Shown here one piece after another: positions 36,251 to 49,437 of a stretch of DNA of 64,000 bases. How positions within the stretch are numbered: position 1 is the stretch's first letter; every line of letters begins with the position of its first letter. The notes under the pieces are model-generated. The model was not told the origin of the DNA, searched no databases, and worked only from the letters and a program-made list of their open reading frames with translations. The position numbers and the translations under genes are program-made. The stretch comes from Straminergon stramineum (Eukaryota > Streptophyta > Bryopsida > Hypnales > Calliergonaceae). Where the stretch lies: NCBI GenBank assembly GCA_963920665.1, contig OY987266.1, positions 27,392,248 through 27,456,247 of the forward strand. The letters run 5' to 3'.

Positions 36251-38400
36251 TGAAGATTTCTGTGATCACATAGAAATGTATGGTTCATGTGTACCTTTAC
36301 TTATTTGATATCCCCTTATTTAGTATCTCAGACTTTAATGTCTCACCTAACCACACAAAATGGATGTAAGGTAAACCTCCCTTGCTTAAACTGTCCCACC
36401 TTCCGTCCCCAAATGATCTTAACCCTTGAAAGGCCTTGGGGGTCCTCTATATGTCTCGTATTTAGCTTTATAACTCCTCAAATGTGGTGTAATATATAAA
36501 TTTTGATACATTGTTACTTATGTACTATCACAATGATTCATGTACTTTGTATTGAAAAGTATGTGGTCAATGTTTTTCAGATCAAATACCAACAAATACA
36601 TAATATACTATATGGATGCAAAGGACTTTGAGGCCCTTGAAGGGTTAATGTTGCACATTGTGATGAGGGAGGAAGGGGGCAGACATTAGTTTCCCGCATA
36701 CTGTGGCAATTACAGTTGTCAAATCAAGCTCCCAGCTCACAAGGAGCTTGATATTTACTAATGCCCCAATCATCTCAATCCACAAACCCCAGATTGCACT
36801 CTCATGCTTCTTGCATCATGAAGGAATCTTAGACAATGGCAAATGTAAATGCTCCGGCCCATGGCAAGCCAGCGTGGGATCGACACAGCACATGGTCATG
36901 GGCCTGTAGACAACACGGGACCAATGCCACACATGGTCTAGGGCCCACGGATTGAAGCACAGGATGTACACAGTACATGGGTCTGGGCCTGTACTCCGAA
37001 TAGTGACATTGGGTTGCCCCATGCTAAATTTATCGACATTGGACACTAAATAAATATTTACTATTGGACAAAAAAACACTACTTTTTGAATGAGGTGTTG
37101 TTGTAGTTGGGACTCATGAACCTTTATATGTACAAATGGAAATATTTGTAAAAGTATTTGTTGACTATGATGCTTGTAAAGTAGCTTTTTGAAGGTAAGG
37201 CAACCTAATTGTTAAAGGCAATCTAATTTCACTATTTAGTGTAGACAATGCAAGACCAATGCCACACGTGGCCATCTAGGGCCCACATAATGAAGACCTA
37301 GCACCAAGCAATTGAGAGGCCATTGGTCCTCCTTGAAAATGTCCAATAATATTCTATTTTTTAGTACTCCAAAACTACACTAAAACGGGACTCCAAAACT
37401 CAAAGTTTCAAGACAATAGGAGTGCACCAAACTCTACTTTCAACTCAAAATGGGTTGAAATAATGTGATTTTAAACCTTAAATCCTACACTCCTAGTGTC
37501 CCTTGAGGGGACAAAATGGATTTTGGATAGGCTCTTACAATCTCAATTTTCATCAAGATTTTTTGAAACTTTTTTTGAAGGTAGAAAATCACATTAACTT
37601 TTGGGGAATATTATTTTTATTTCTATGGATGCTCGAAGACATAAGTTATCTCACCTTAAGCCCAAAATGTCATTTGTTGGGTATCACAAAAAATCACAAA
37701 AAAGTCAAAATAAATTTTGCAAAATTTTGTTTTTCATAGAAAATACTACACTAAAATGATTTGATTCATTCTATTTGGACTAGTGATGAAAAAATTATGG
37801 ACAATCTTGTCTTTTGGGCAATCTATGCATCTTTGTGAAAAAATCACTTATAGGATTCACTTTTGAATGCAATAATCACAATTTTTCAAAAAACATTGTT
37901 TGACAAAGTTAGGTTTACTTTCTAAATCAATCTTATCATATTAATTATGTCATTTCAATTCTATCTTGGAGCTATTAACAATTTCATCTTTTGTTCAATC
38001 ATGGACCTACTTCTACTTAAAAAAAAAATTTAATAAATGAAAGTCTAGGGAATTTCAATTTTTTTTTCTAAACTTCCAACTAAATTATTCAACATAATTT
38101 TTTTCATTCAACATGTGCAGTGCAAAAAATCTAAGCTTGGAAGATTCAATGCCTTATAATTTAGACAAGCAAGTTGCAAGAAAGACATTTTTCTTCACTT
38201 CAAATGCAAATAATTATCTTGCAATCTACATAGTCAAATTTTATAAAATTTCTTTTGCACATTCTTATACCTAATTGTATAGTACAAAATCCTATGGCTA
38301 GATATACGAAAAGAACAATTTCTAAACTTTTTTGCACTTTCCAATAGAAATGATAGGTTTGAGTAGGATTTTGATGGAAAAAAGGCCCTATGACTTTCAT
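36251..38400. other. Intergenic DNA, AT-rich, with a short duplicated block
   Basis: GACCAATGCCACAC(A/G)TGG followed by CTAGGGCCCAC occurs at about 36919 and again at about 37253, so part of this stretch is duplicated. No gene is recognised. Confidence 0.45.
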
Positions 38401-38866
38401 AGTTGCTAGCATGTGAGCTTAGGATCTTGAGCCCATGAGCTTACGAGCCTAGGCTCATATGTTATTGGTACCTATATTATAAGTACCTTCCATAGTTGTA
38501 GGATGTTTGTAATTATAGGTGTCCATGTTGTAGGTACCTATGTTATAAGCACCTTCTATGGTTATAGGATGTTCATATTATAGGTGTCTATGTTGTAGAT
38601 ACCTATGTTATAAGCACCTTTCATGGTTATAGGATGTTTATATAATAAGTGCTTAATTATATTATGGGTGTCTATATTTTAGGTACCTATGTTATAGGCA
38701 CCTTCTATGGTTAAGTATATTTATATTATAGGTATTTATGTTATATTATAGGATACTCATATTATAAGTATGTATGTTATAAATACCTTCAATAATTGTA
38801 GAATATCTACTTATACCTAGGCTCAAGGCTCATAGGCTCGCATTTCTAGGCTTACGTGCTAGTGTT
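38401..38866. mobile_element. TIR element of the GTTGCTAG family with expanded internal tandem repeats
   Basis: The left end AGTTGCTAGCATGTGAGC and the right end GCTTACGTGCTAGTGTTG are inverted; inner GAGCCTAGGCTCAT / CCTAGGCTCAAGG extend the match. The family is the same as 17866-18045. The middle holds about five units of 60-85 bp built on GGTACCTATGTTATAAGC and ACCTTCTATGGTTATAGGAT, against a single such unit in the small copy. Confidence 0.75.
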
Positions 38867-41800
38867 GTTGGCAATTTGATAGAAAAATTATAAGATTTAT
38901 ATATTGTAGAGATTGTGAACATCTAATTTTGGAGTTTTAAGAGTTTCTTTTCAATCACAATGAAAATAGATATCAATATTCAAAAGAAGTATGTCAATTT
39001 ATTTTAGATTGTAAACAAAATAGATATAGATTTATTGAGGAAAGATGTAGAATGCTCATATTTAGTACAATAGAACCTTGAATTTAGATAATAGAGGCAA
39101 TCACTTCAGTGTCTTAAATTTTTTCTAATTATTTTATATTTTCATTCATAATTATGCTTTGTTTGTTACACTTTTGTTAAGTAGATATTGGTATGACGTA
39201 AAGGAAAAAATAACTTGTTAATAGGTGTAAGATGGAATTGAAGTTCACTAACTCCAACAATGAGATTGTTCTAGTAAGAGAATTAAACCTTGCAAAAAAA
39301 TTTCTTTTCTTTGTGAAAATTGACTTTAAAAATGAATCATTTATTTCATTTTTTTAAATATGATAGAATTTCCCCAAATTAAGACTCTCTATAATAAGCT
39401 TATCACTAAGTTCAAATAGAATGAATTAAATTTTTTTAATATAGAAAGCAATATTTTCTATTAGAAATGTATTTTTAAAATTTTTTTGTGCCATCCAATG
39501 AGCTACATTTTGGACTTAGGGTGGCAAAACTCTCGTTTTTAGGCACTAATTTAAATAAAAAATATATCCCCAAAGCTATTTTTCTCCTATTTTCAAAGAA
39601 AAATTCCAAATATCAAGCCAAAAATTGAGATTTTAGGAGCTTGCTTGAACTTTCAAGTGTCACAAGACAATCAATCTTTTAGGGATTACGATACAAACCA
39701 TTGTATAAAATGTTTGAGAGCTCCAAAGAGAACAAAAATTTTAGAGTAGAGTAGATAGAAGCAATGACTAGTAATCTTATTTTTGGACCTCATTGTATGT
39801 TTTTCAAATTTCACTATAGTTACTCTCAAAAGAGCCCCAAACATGAAGAAAAATGTGTACATTTAATCTCAAATTTAAGTTTGCTAACTTCCCTTTTTTT
39901 AGAGAATATATCCATAATCTACTATTATTATTTTGGCATACATCTAAACAAGTTTTTTACTCCCCTCTAATGTATTTACTTTGCTCAACTACTTGTGAAA
40001 TCCAAAAAAAATTATGAAAGAAAGGAGACTTCAAGAATATATGCAAAAACATGAGACTCTATCATCTTGATGGACAAAAGAGTGCAACAATTACTTCCAA
40101 CAATGACAATTATTCTCAATAAAGACAAGGCTAGAACAATGTAAGTATAATGTCCAACTAGTTCCTAAAGTCACAACTATTAGATGTTTTTTTAGGCCTT
40201 AGAGAGACCGTTTTAAGGCTATTCTCCATCTCGTTAACCAATGGAATGATGTCAAAATATTAAAGATTAAAATAAATAAATAAATTAAAACTTAGAAAAT
40301 TATTAATTTTTAAAATTCATTATTTTATGAAATAATATTATTTGACATGGTAGTTGCACAACCACATCAGATATACGATGTAGCATAGTTCCCATGTTCC
40401 CCATTGTCTGGGAACTTGTAGTCTCTTTGAGGCTTCAAAAAACATCTAATATATTATTTTAGACTAGTTTATCCAATGCATGTCTATGTTGTGCAATTGC
40501 ATCACATCAATCACATGCAAAACTTCTTCCCTTGATAGATGTTTTCATTGAAGGGAATGAACAACCTACAACAATGAAACATAAAAGAGCTATTGGGGTC
40601 TCATTTGTAAGTGGAGCCAATGACACCTAAATTCTAAATTTGTAAATATGATTGCCCTACAATGCGTAGCTCTAGTCCCACTTAAAACAATAGTTTGGAT
40701 GATATTGTAATTGGCATGGAAATACTTGGAAACAACCTTGTCATTGCTTATAGAATCAAGAAGTTGTGGTGATTTTTTGTCTAATATGATATTTCATTGA
40801 ATGATGCTTGTACTTATGTTGTTCAAGTTTTCCTCCAATACAATACAAGGTGTATTTCGAGTTTCTAAGGTTCTCATAGACACATTGTGTGCATGGAAAC
40901 ACTTAGGGATTAAGGGTTGAAACCATGAATACCCTACCCATATAATAGATTATCAAGGATAGGGGGTAGGATGCCTTAAAGGTTAATTTGGGCCACTTGA
41001 AGCCAATGGAGCAATCCATTTTCCATTAGGAGCATTTCTCCCAAAGTTATAATGATCACGATAGTAGATTAGGATTTCTAGTAATTAGTAGTAATTTGGT
41101 TTTTATTCTAGGAACTTTTTAGGTAAATTGAGAGGGGAGGGGCCTTAGAAATCCAAAAAAGGAGGCTCCCTTGTTTCACTTTGTACCCCTTTTTCATTTT
41201 ATTAGTTGCCATGCACTTTTGATGGTTTGCTTAAAAATTTGGCAATTTGGCCAAAGTTTTTGTCTACTTTGCTTTTGGAGCCATATTGCTCTTGCTTATT
41301 CATGTTTTGAGCTTGTCTTGAAGGATGCAGGGGGCCCTTTGAGCTTGTCTTGATTACTAACATTGTGCTTTTGATTTTGTGAAATTGTTACTAACAATTC
41401 ATGTGTTTTCGTGATCTTTGAAGGAACTTGAGTTAGTCATATACTAATCATTTCAGTTGTATGATCTCCTTGAGTGGGATTTTACAAATATGGGTAGAAA
41501 ATCCCCCTAGAACTTTGACATACAAAATACGTGGTCTAGTTGTGGTATTGGTATCATTTGGAGAGTATTGATTTTGGTAGTCTCTCAAAGGCCTACAATT
41601 GCTAGTTGGTCATTTTAGTATAACTCTTCCTTTGGTATTAGTGGTTGTGAGTACCCCCTCCCCCTACATTGAAGCTATCATCCGTATCTAATTGTCAAAG
41701 ACTAGAAAAATTCCATTTTAGCCATGTTATTCTTCTCATGGCGAAGCTTCAAGCTTGGCCTAAGTAGTTCCCAACATTAGCCAAATAAATTTGGCTTGTC

Positions 41801-42533
41801 TTGCTTTAATTTTGTGTTTTGATTGTTTGCCAAAAACTCCCAAATTACAATCCAATTAGCCAAAAACATAGTTCAATTTACCAAAAACTAGTCTAATAAA
41901 CCATAAAAATCAATCCAATTGACCAAACAGCCCAAAGAGTCGGGTACAATCCAAGTTGGAAGGGCTGATACCTAAACAGGCTGGGTGGCTTGATTTTCAA
42001 CATACAATACGATATGGGAAGATTAGAAAACTGAAGAAGACTTTAGTTTGTTGTTCTCAGTTTGGTCTTGAAATTCAATTTTTTAATATTTGGAAGTCTA
42101 AATTCCAAGTTTGGAGCCCTGTGGCTTGAGATTTGATATACTCAAAGTCTAAATTCCAAGTTTGGAGGTCCTATGGCCAAGACTTGACATACTCCGAGTT
42201 CTAAATTCCAAGTAGGAAGCCCTATGGCCAACAATTGACACACTAAGAGGTCCAAAGCTTGTGCGCTAGTGTCTGTAGCTCTGTCTCTCATCTTTTGCAT
42301 ATTGTGAGTTTGTGACTCTCAATTTGAATACAATTGAGTAGAAATTAGTTAGAATGCTTAGCAATTTGATAGTTAGAAGGGCGTAAGGAATTCTTGGGTA
42401 AAGAGAAGCACCCATTGAAGAATGTTTGAATCCCCTAACCGGATTTCAACTTGGTTTAAGGCAAGAAGAAAAATACAAGTAGAAGAATAGTTGACTTTTA
42501 GATATTTTAAAATTTAGTTATACTTGGAAGAAA
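38867..42533. other. AT-rich intergenic DNA
   Basis: I see no gene. Scattered AT-rich frames (for example 39764-39970 and 41171-41353) have no recognisable domain. Near 42065-42250 the phrase TCTAAATTCCAAG recurs three times, a local imperfect tandem repeat. Confidence 0.4.
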
Positions 42534-42860
42534 TTAACCCCTAAAGTCCCAAACAACATTTTTTGGCATTATAGGTATTTTGGGCTGCTCATTACGATTA
42601 GAATTTTCAATTTTTTTCTTTGAAATTTTCAGAAAATATGTGGGTGAGGAGTAGCTTTAAGAGCCAACAATTTTCATAACTTTTGACTACATGGTTAAAA
42701 AGTTATTGTATGAAATGTAGTTTCTTTCTCTACTTAGGTAGCCTAAGCAGATAAAAAAATCACTTTTTTTCAAAAACAAAAATTTGAAATTATTTTTCTA
42801 GATTTATATATATGTTGAAAGCTTTTCATCATTCCACTTTGATTAATAAATTCACTATTA
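42534..42860. mobile_element. 5' fragment of a TTAA-CCCCTAAA element
   Basis: It starts TTAACCCCTAAAGTCCC and then follows the element at 16558 for about 300 bases (GAGTAGCTTTAAGAGCC, ATGGTTAAAAAGTTATTGTA). The match fades near 42850 and no right end was found, so it is probably truncated. Confidence 0.65.
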
Positions 42861-44722
42861 TTATTTATCAATGCAGCTATGTAATGATGTAAGTGTCAAT
42901 TTTGAGTGGTTTCTTATGAAACAATGGGTTGTGAACTAAAGGGGTTATGTGTTGCAAATAGAGTCGTACTTCGTTTTTGGTGTAATGGACCTTTATGTTT
43001 GTCGAAAAAAATGATTTACAACGAAGATGCACTTCAGATTTTTACTGAAAAAAATTTGAAATGGGATTTGTAAATTTTAATTTGGATCCGTCAAGTCTTT
43101 GTTGAATTTGCTTTCCGTCTTCCATTCCGTAGATTGATTGTTTGACCTTTGAAGATTCACTAACTATGCATTAGAAGTGGAAGCCCTGTCTACCCTTTGC
43201 CCATCCACCCATCGGCCAATCCACCCATCGGCCCATCTGCCGCCCGCCCGTTGTAAGCGCCAAATTACCCACCCTTGGTAATTCGCAAACACAACTAGGT
43301 TCTGGGTTTCGACTAAGTGACTCCTACTTTTGGGTGTCTAAGCATGGTTCGCTGTGCCTTCCAAGCAATGGATGTTTTTACTAAGTGTCTAAGTGACCCC
43401 CAATTGTAGGATTCGCTTAAACTACTTCCAATGTTTTGGGCTAACCGAATGGAGGGCCCGCTAGATGATTTGGGTGGGACCCAACCTAGGGCAGAACTAT
43501 CCTAAGAACCCTCTAGTTCATCTCGTGTCATTTTTAAAAATATAAGACTCGACCTTATCTGACCTTCCTAGCCAAAGTTATGGTTGGATGAAGTTTGATT
43601 GCTACTCAGTTCCTCAAACTTCATCCATAAATTACACCTAGCTCCCCAATTCAGAAAGATCCGAAATTTTGGAGAATGATTCACAAGGATTGCTCCCACC
43701 TAGATCTGGAATTGGACCCTAATCGGGGATTTCTACCGAATTTTCATCCAAGCTTTACCCAACTTCATCCACTAAATTTCTCCTAACCTACAACTCCGAA
43801 TTGACTTTTTTCTTCGGCCTTGGACCCTAGGTGGGAGCCTCCTTCTAATGTGTTTAATTCTCTATCTAACCTTGAGTTTAGCTATTCCTCATCCAACTTG
43901 ATCCTAAACTTCATTTGGCCATAACTTTTTCAATTTTTGCCCGATTTAGGCGTGCTTTAGGGTTTTGGAAAGCCACGACCTTCTTTGCTAAGCTTATGCC
44001 CTTGGAAATGACCTAACCTACGGTCCTCAGGGTCTATCTTAGGGGTAGGCCTCGGCCCAAGCTACTAAATTCTAGTTAGAGTCCTAGGGAAAGTTTGGAG
44101 AGGTCTCACTCATACCTCGGAACTTGAGTCGTTGATCACGCCACCTAAAAGCTCTACTTCCTCTGCCATGAACTCTCGTGTTGTGAGACAACGAACCATT
44201 GTTCTAATCATAAATAAATTGGTACAAGGATTTTATTGTCAATTTCTATCCTATTTTTTTCCTCCTCCCTTCCTTTTTTTCCTCCCACACTCTAAGGTGG
44301 CCCAACTAACCCTCGATCCTCGTACTAAGCTAATCTTAGGTATGTGTCATCCCTCCTTCTAAGTTGAGCTACTTCTTACGTCCTACCTCTTATGTCCTAC
44401 ACTTACGCCTCACACTTAATCTCAAGGTGATTACCTACTTCTAATCTAAAGGCCTAAGTACGTCTTGAGGATTTCACCCCATCCTACCTACTTTTCCCCT
44501 CCTCCTTCAAATTGCCTTCTCTCTTGTCACCTTCTCATTTTCTTGTTCGTTTTGTTGTCGTCTTGGTGGTGGTTTACGGGAGATGGGGAGTTGGATTCCC
44601 TGTCTTGACAGTTGCTTAGCATGGTTGAGTTTGTTGGAGACCTTTTCTCTTCTTCCGCCCTAATTACTGACCCCTTTTCTCTCTTCCCCTAGATGGCCTT
44701 TTCCTCTTTTCCCTTGGACAAC

Positions 44723-45085
44723 CCTCCTCAGTGACCCAGTTTCACACCCCGACCCTCACGGTGACTAGTATTCTAAACTGACCCCTCCTTGTGACCCAAT
44801 ATTGTCCCCAACCCTCACAAGGAACGAGTATCACACCTTGACCCTCACGAGACCCAATATTGCACCCCAACCTTCACAGAACCCAATAACGCACCCAATC
44901 CTTCTTTGTGACCTAATATCATACCCCAGTCCCTCCTTGTGACCTAGTATTGCCTCCGACCCTCATAGGGAACGAGTATCGCACCCCAACCTTCACGGGA
45001 CCTAGTATCGCACCCCGACACCCCTAGTGATCTAGTATCGCACTTGACCCTCCAATGACCCAGTATCAGACCTAACCTTCCCAAG
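44723..45085. repeat. ~30-bp minisatellite inside element A
   Basis: Degenerate tandem units on the pattern GACCCAGTATCGCACCCCGA followed by CCCTCACGG. About a dozen units are visible. Element B lacks this array and instead has a different GC-rich array at a similar place. Confidence 0.75.
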
Positions 45086-45489
45086 GACCCTTGCCTTGAC
45101 TATTGGCCGTCTTCTCTGCTAGTACCCAGCCTCGCCCGCCCGATGCCCAAGTTTGGCCTTTCGGGTATGAGGGTCTTGGTGGGCTGGGTGTTGGGTTGGA
45201 CTGGGTTGGTTTGGGCGTTTACTGATTCTTTGTGAATACTAGGGGGGGTTGGGACATGCTATGCCTATGGATTGTAGGTATAAATTGGACTTGTGGAGGG
45301 CTATCTTCATTTGATTTCTCTCTAATTGCCTTTTACCCTCAACTTTAACTCCTACTTCTACTCTTTTGGGGCCTAAACTTTGGTTTGTTCCCAACATATT
45401 TTGGGAACTAAACCTTGTGGGGAGAGGGGCCACGTGATCTCAAGGTTCTCCTGTGAGGTGGTTTTAATGCATTGCTAATACTTCCTACC

Positions 45490-45710
45490 CTAGGGAGGTT
45501 CAAAGCTTCGTCGTCGTTTCCCCTCTTAACACACCGTTAAGACTTTTCACCCCTAGGGGGTTCAAAGCTTTGCCGTCATTCCTTTTTTTAACATATTGCT
45601 AAGACCTTTTATCCCTAGGGGATTTGAAGCTTTGCCGTACCTCCACTATTTGACCTACCACGAGAACTCTTCTATCCTATGGGTTCAAAGCTTCGCCATA
45701 CGGGTGGGAC
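45490..45710. repeat. Four spaced copies of GGTTCAAAGCTTCGCCG
   Basis: Near-copies occur at about 45497, 45561, 45621 and 45684, each after a CCTAGGG-type box, with a spacing of about 60-65 bases. Two copies (about 61734 and 61796) are kept in element B. Confidence 0.7.
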
Positions 45711-45999
45711 CCACTACCCTTACACCCTCGTGCCTTTCAACCAAAGCATGACACGTCACGGTTAGGGACAAGGACAAACGACAAGGAAAGGACCTTGGAC
45801 ACTCAAGGGCTAGTGACATGGGTTAGTAACATCAATAATTTGAACTAAAGGCCCCCCAAAGCGGCATCGCCAATCATATGGGGAGTTGCTTTAGGGTTAG
45901 TACACCAAAAACACAAGGAGAGTGACTAAAAGGGCCCCTCAAAGTTAAGTATCTTCGCTCTAGCAACCTACTTGTCGTACGTGTAGGGTGCGGTAAATA

Positions 46000-48900
46000 C
46001 CATTTACAACACCCAAACATGTAAACTAACTCAAAATATCATCCCAGGGGATTCTAGTATGTTGTTGCAAGCCTCGATTATCCGTTCTACCAACTTAAGC
46101 TCTCTCTTTCCGGAATCCAATCCGGATTCACTCTATTTCTGGATTCCGGATCCGTTACTTCACTTACAAACACTGGTTTTTGCGACCTCTGTTTTACCCT
46201 CAGAGGGTCCACCTTTGATTGTATAGAAAGGTAGGGACTCACCACTCGTATTTCTCACTCTCTCTTCTCTCTCAAAACCACAAAACACACGTTTAGACCA
46301 ACTGCTGCACTGGATTGACTGGAAACACTCTCACAACCTTCCAAATGGCCAAACTGGAAAGTAGGTCACACAGATCCGTAACCAGCCTTCTCCACTACAA
46401 CGACAGACCAACAGAAACCGGAACTTAGATGGGGATTGTAAGTTGTTCACTAGACAGATCCTAGGGTTTGGCTGACCTTCCAGCAAGTGATATGGGTTTT
46501 TTTTCCACTGGCGGTTGCTTATCTCCGCATAGAACCCTCCTTAGCATTCCGGATCTGCATCCACATCGCTCCTAATCGGATTCCCGTTTCAGGAGTTTAA
46601 AGACACGTGCTCAAGACCAAAATCACTAGTCTAGACTTTGTTACAAATGTTCCACTCAACTTAGCTCCAGGTCTCCTCACATCCGGATTCCTCCTTTCCT
46701 CCTCCTCAATTACACTTCACACACTCACAAGGAAACACAAGGAAGCTGGATATACAACAGATCAATCCCTGAGGGTCCACTTGGTGGCTCAGATTAAAAT
46801 AAGGATGACAAAATACAAACTATAACGCTAGGATGGAATGAGAGGCGACAAACCTGCCTCACACTTAAAACCACAAAACATTCAAAGCCCAAAAGGCCAA
46901 AAAGGCACCCGAAAATCCAAGTGACCACTCACAGATTTCCTGAGAAATCCGGGAAAGGTGAGATCCTACAAATCCGGAACCTGGTCCCACACCTAGAAAT
47001 CCGGATCCGGTTCAAAATCAAAATCCTATTTGCCTAAGAAAAGTCCTAACTACTTCGCCTTCCACGCTTTCTTCTAGTTGCTCTCGCCTTGACGCACTGG
47101 TGTTCGCAGGGATGCCCTTGGTGTTGCCTTCGGGGTCGCCTTCATGGAGGTCGACCGTAATGCCGCCCGAGTTTGTATCTTCCGGATTTCCGGAGGAGAG
47201 TAGTTGGCTTCTTCCTCGTCCTCGTCCTCCAATCTGGTCCGGTATTCTTCCTCCTCAGATTTCTTAATCTGAGTGATCCCCCTTTCAATCTCCTCGCTTG
47301 GAGATGTCTCATCCAACATGATGGGCTTGATCTCCTTCCTTGGTGGCTGCTGCTCCTCCACCATATGTTCGAACTCCTCCAGATGAGAGCGGGCCGGATT
47401 CAACAACCCCCCGATCCGCTCTATCAGTTGGCCACAGGCTTGGGTGTGAGGTGTCGACAGCGGCTCCTTTTCCGGAAGGTTGAAGATTGGGACGGGTGGA
47501 GACATCGTAACCTCTAGAGGTGCCAACTCCCGCCTTGTATCCGGCTGCGTGCTAGACTCGGGTGCTGACTTCACGCTCCCCCGGATTGTCTTCTCCAACT
47601 GCTTGGAGAAAGGTTCTGTGGAGTACTGGAGACTCTCCCGCAAAACTTCCGGTTTCGAAGGTAGCGGCATTGAGGCGGTGAGCTTGACGGGTGTCTCTGT
47701 GTCGAAATGTATCTCTGGAAAGTTGGAGAAGTCCATTACCCGGTCGGGGTCAATCCGCCCAAGCAGTTGCTTCATCTCCTTCAGTGTGAGCTCCATCCTT
47801 GAGGAGAAGTCCACGAGTATCCGGATTACCTTAGATCCGGTGAGGTGCCCTCCCTCGGTCAACCGGCTCTAGGTCAGAGCCGCCTTCATCACCATATCAG
47901 CCGGCTTGTCTACCAAGCCGGATAAATTCTTCAGTAGCTGGAGGGCTTCCTTCTCCCTTTGCTTCGCTTCAGCCATCTCGCCTTGTGCCCAGCTGAGTCT
48001 CACCTAAAGATCCGTTTTCTCCTTCTCTAGGGCTACGATTTGCTTGTCCTTCCGCTCGAGGACTTCTGGATTTGGAAGTTTCTTCAGCACGTTGAGGATG
48101 TCTTCCGGTTCCGTCTTTAGCTCCCGGTCTATCCTCCTGAGCAGATCCGTCAGGCTCTCGTGGTACTCTTGTGCTTGGAGTACCCAGTTGAATCCGATTT
48201 TGAAAAACCCGGATATGCTTCCTTCCTCTTCTTCCGAGATCCTCTGTTGAGCCGGAAGTTTTCCCCGCGATGTTGGATCCGTCGACTTCCGATGCCTCCG
48301 CTCCAAGGGTTGCTCATCTTCTTCCGGATCCTCGTCTTCTTCCACCGGGGGCTGCTCGGCTGTCACTTCTTCCGTCAATCCGTATTGAAGGATCGTTGCT
48401 CTAGTGTTGTACTCCACCATCTCCGCATCACTGAGAAGTTCTGCGTGATGGTACAGATGGAAAAGATATGGCCCTATGGGGCTAGTCTTTCCCTTTCCCA
48501 CGTTGGCGGCAAGCTTGGTGACTACGGATCCAATCACCTTGCCCCAACTGACTAGTCTACCCTCAAATGCACCAAATATGGTGTTGGCTACCGTAACCGT
48601 AACTCGGATAGGCTTTTCCGGATACAAGATGGGAATCAAGGACTCTAATACATGCCTCTACCTTGCATCCAGGCAGTCACTAATTGCATACCCTTCCTTA
48701 GAATGGGCAGCGTTCTTGAACTTCCCGACTGTAAACTTGTCTGTCCGTGACGCTAAACCAGATCCCTTCTTTGGAAATCCGTAAACTTTAGCCCAGACGT
48801 CATCAATCCAGGTTTGAGGCCTTCCTCTCACTGTCAACTCATACTGGTTGGAAGCACCTACTATCAACTCCTGGATCATCTGGTCGTTCTTTACGGTCCA

Positions 48901-49437
48901 CGGCCGCATGAATAGACCGACACACCCTATCTCACTAAGGTCATCCTCTAGCTGGGATCCGTCTCTCAACCTTTCCGGAATGGTTGGACAAACCATCCGG
49001 CCAATGACCAAAGTCTTCCGGATATCTCCCTCCGCCATCTCAACTATTCAGAAATCTGAAGATACTATCACCTCTCATGCAAGCACTAACTCACCACTCT
49101 TTCACTTAGCTATGCGCACACTGGCGCACAAAACAGTTGTGGGAAAAGAGGAAGAGGAAATGGCAGTGGCGGGGTTAAGTACCCGTCAAAATATTGACCG
49201 TTCGTAAAGCGGACCGTTCACCCGTAATGGATCCCTATTTCTAGATTGGAAGTCTAGGTACTAGGCTATCGCTATCCGGGTTTTCGGAATCCGGATCTGT
49301 CTTGGGTACCGTTACGGATTACCTAGAGCATCTGTTTAGTGTTAGTGAGATGTTTAGGCTAAGAGGGTTCTAATCCTTTTTGCCTGTTAAGAATTTTGAA
49401 AAAATTCTATATACTTATACTCCCTTACATACTAACA
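46000..49437 (-). mobile_element. Element C: ORF-bearing element nested in element A
   Basis: Its 5' end on the minus strand is TGTTAGTATGTAAGGG at 49437, defined by similarity to element D (51849 onward). Its 3' end lies near 46.0 kb, where similarity of element A to element B breaks off; the exact base is uncertain. It holds a 655-codon frame with in-frame stops (47074-49038) and a long 3' non-coding part. The two ends I compared are not direct repeats, so an LTR structure is not shown. It is richer in GC, and in TCCGGA words, than its host. Confidence 0.65.
47074..49038 (-). pseudogene. Unrecognised element-borne ORF (copy C) with three in-frame TAG codons
   Basis: A single reading frame from ATG at 49036-49038 to TAG at 47074-47076, 655 codon positions, broken only by TAG at 48658-48660, 48004-48006 and near 47870. 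The N-terminal 130 residues (with QYELTVRG, GLASRTDKF, KEGYAISDCL) and the next 90 (with ILYPEKPIRVTVTVANTIFG) are the most conserved against copy D. Then come an acidic stretch, a charged likely coiled coil around the second stop, and a Pro/Glu-rich C-terminus with a basic Thr/Ala/Pro/Arg tail. I do not recognise the family. A structural, gag-like role is only a guess from its position in an element without pol. It is probably dead unless amber codons are read through. Confidence 0.6.

Noticed and set aside
47173..48784. Plus-strand ORFs of 100-131 codons across element C
   Set aside because: They are shadows of the minus-strand frame, which is conserved with copy D; the plus frames are not.
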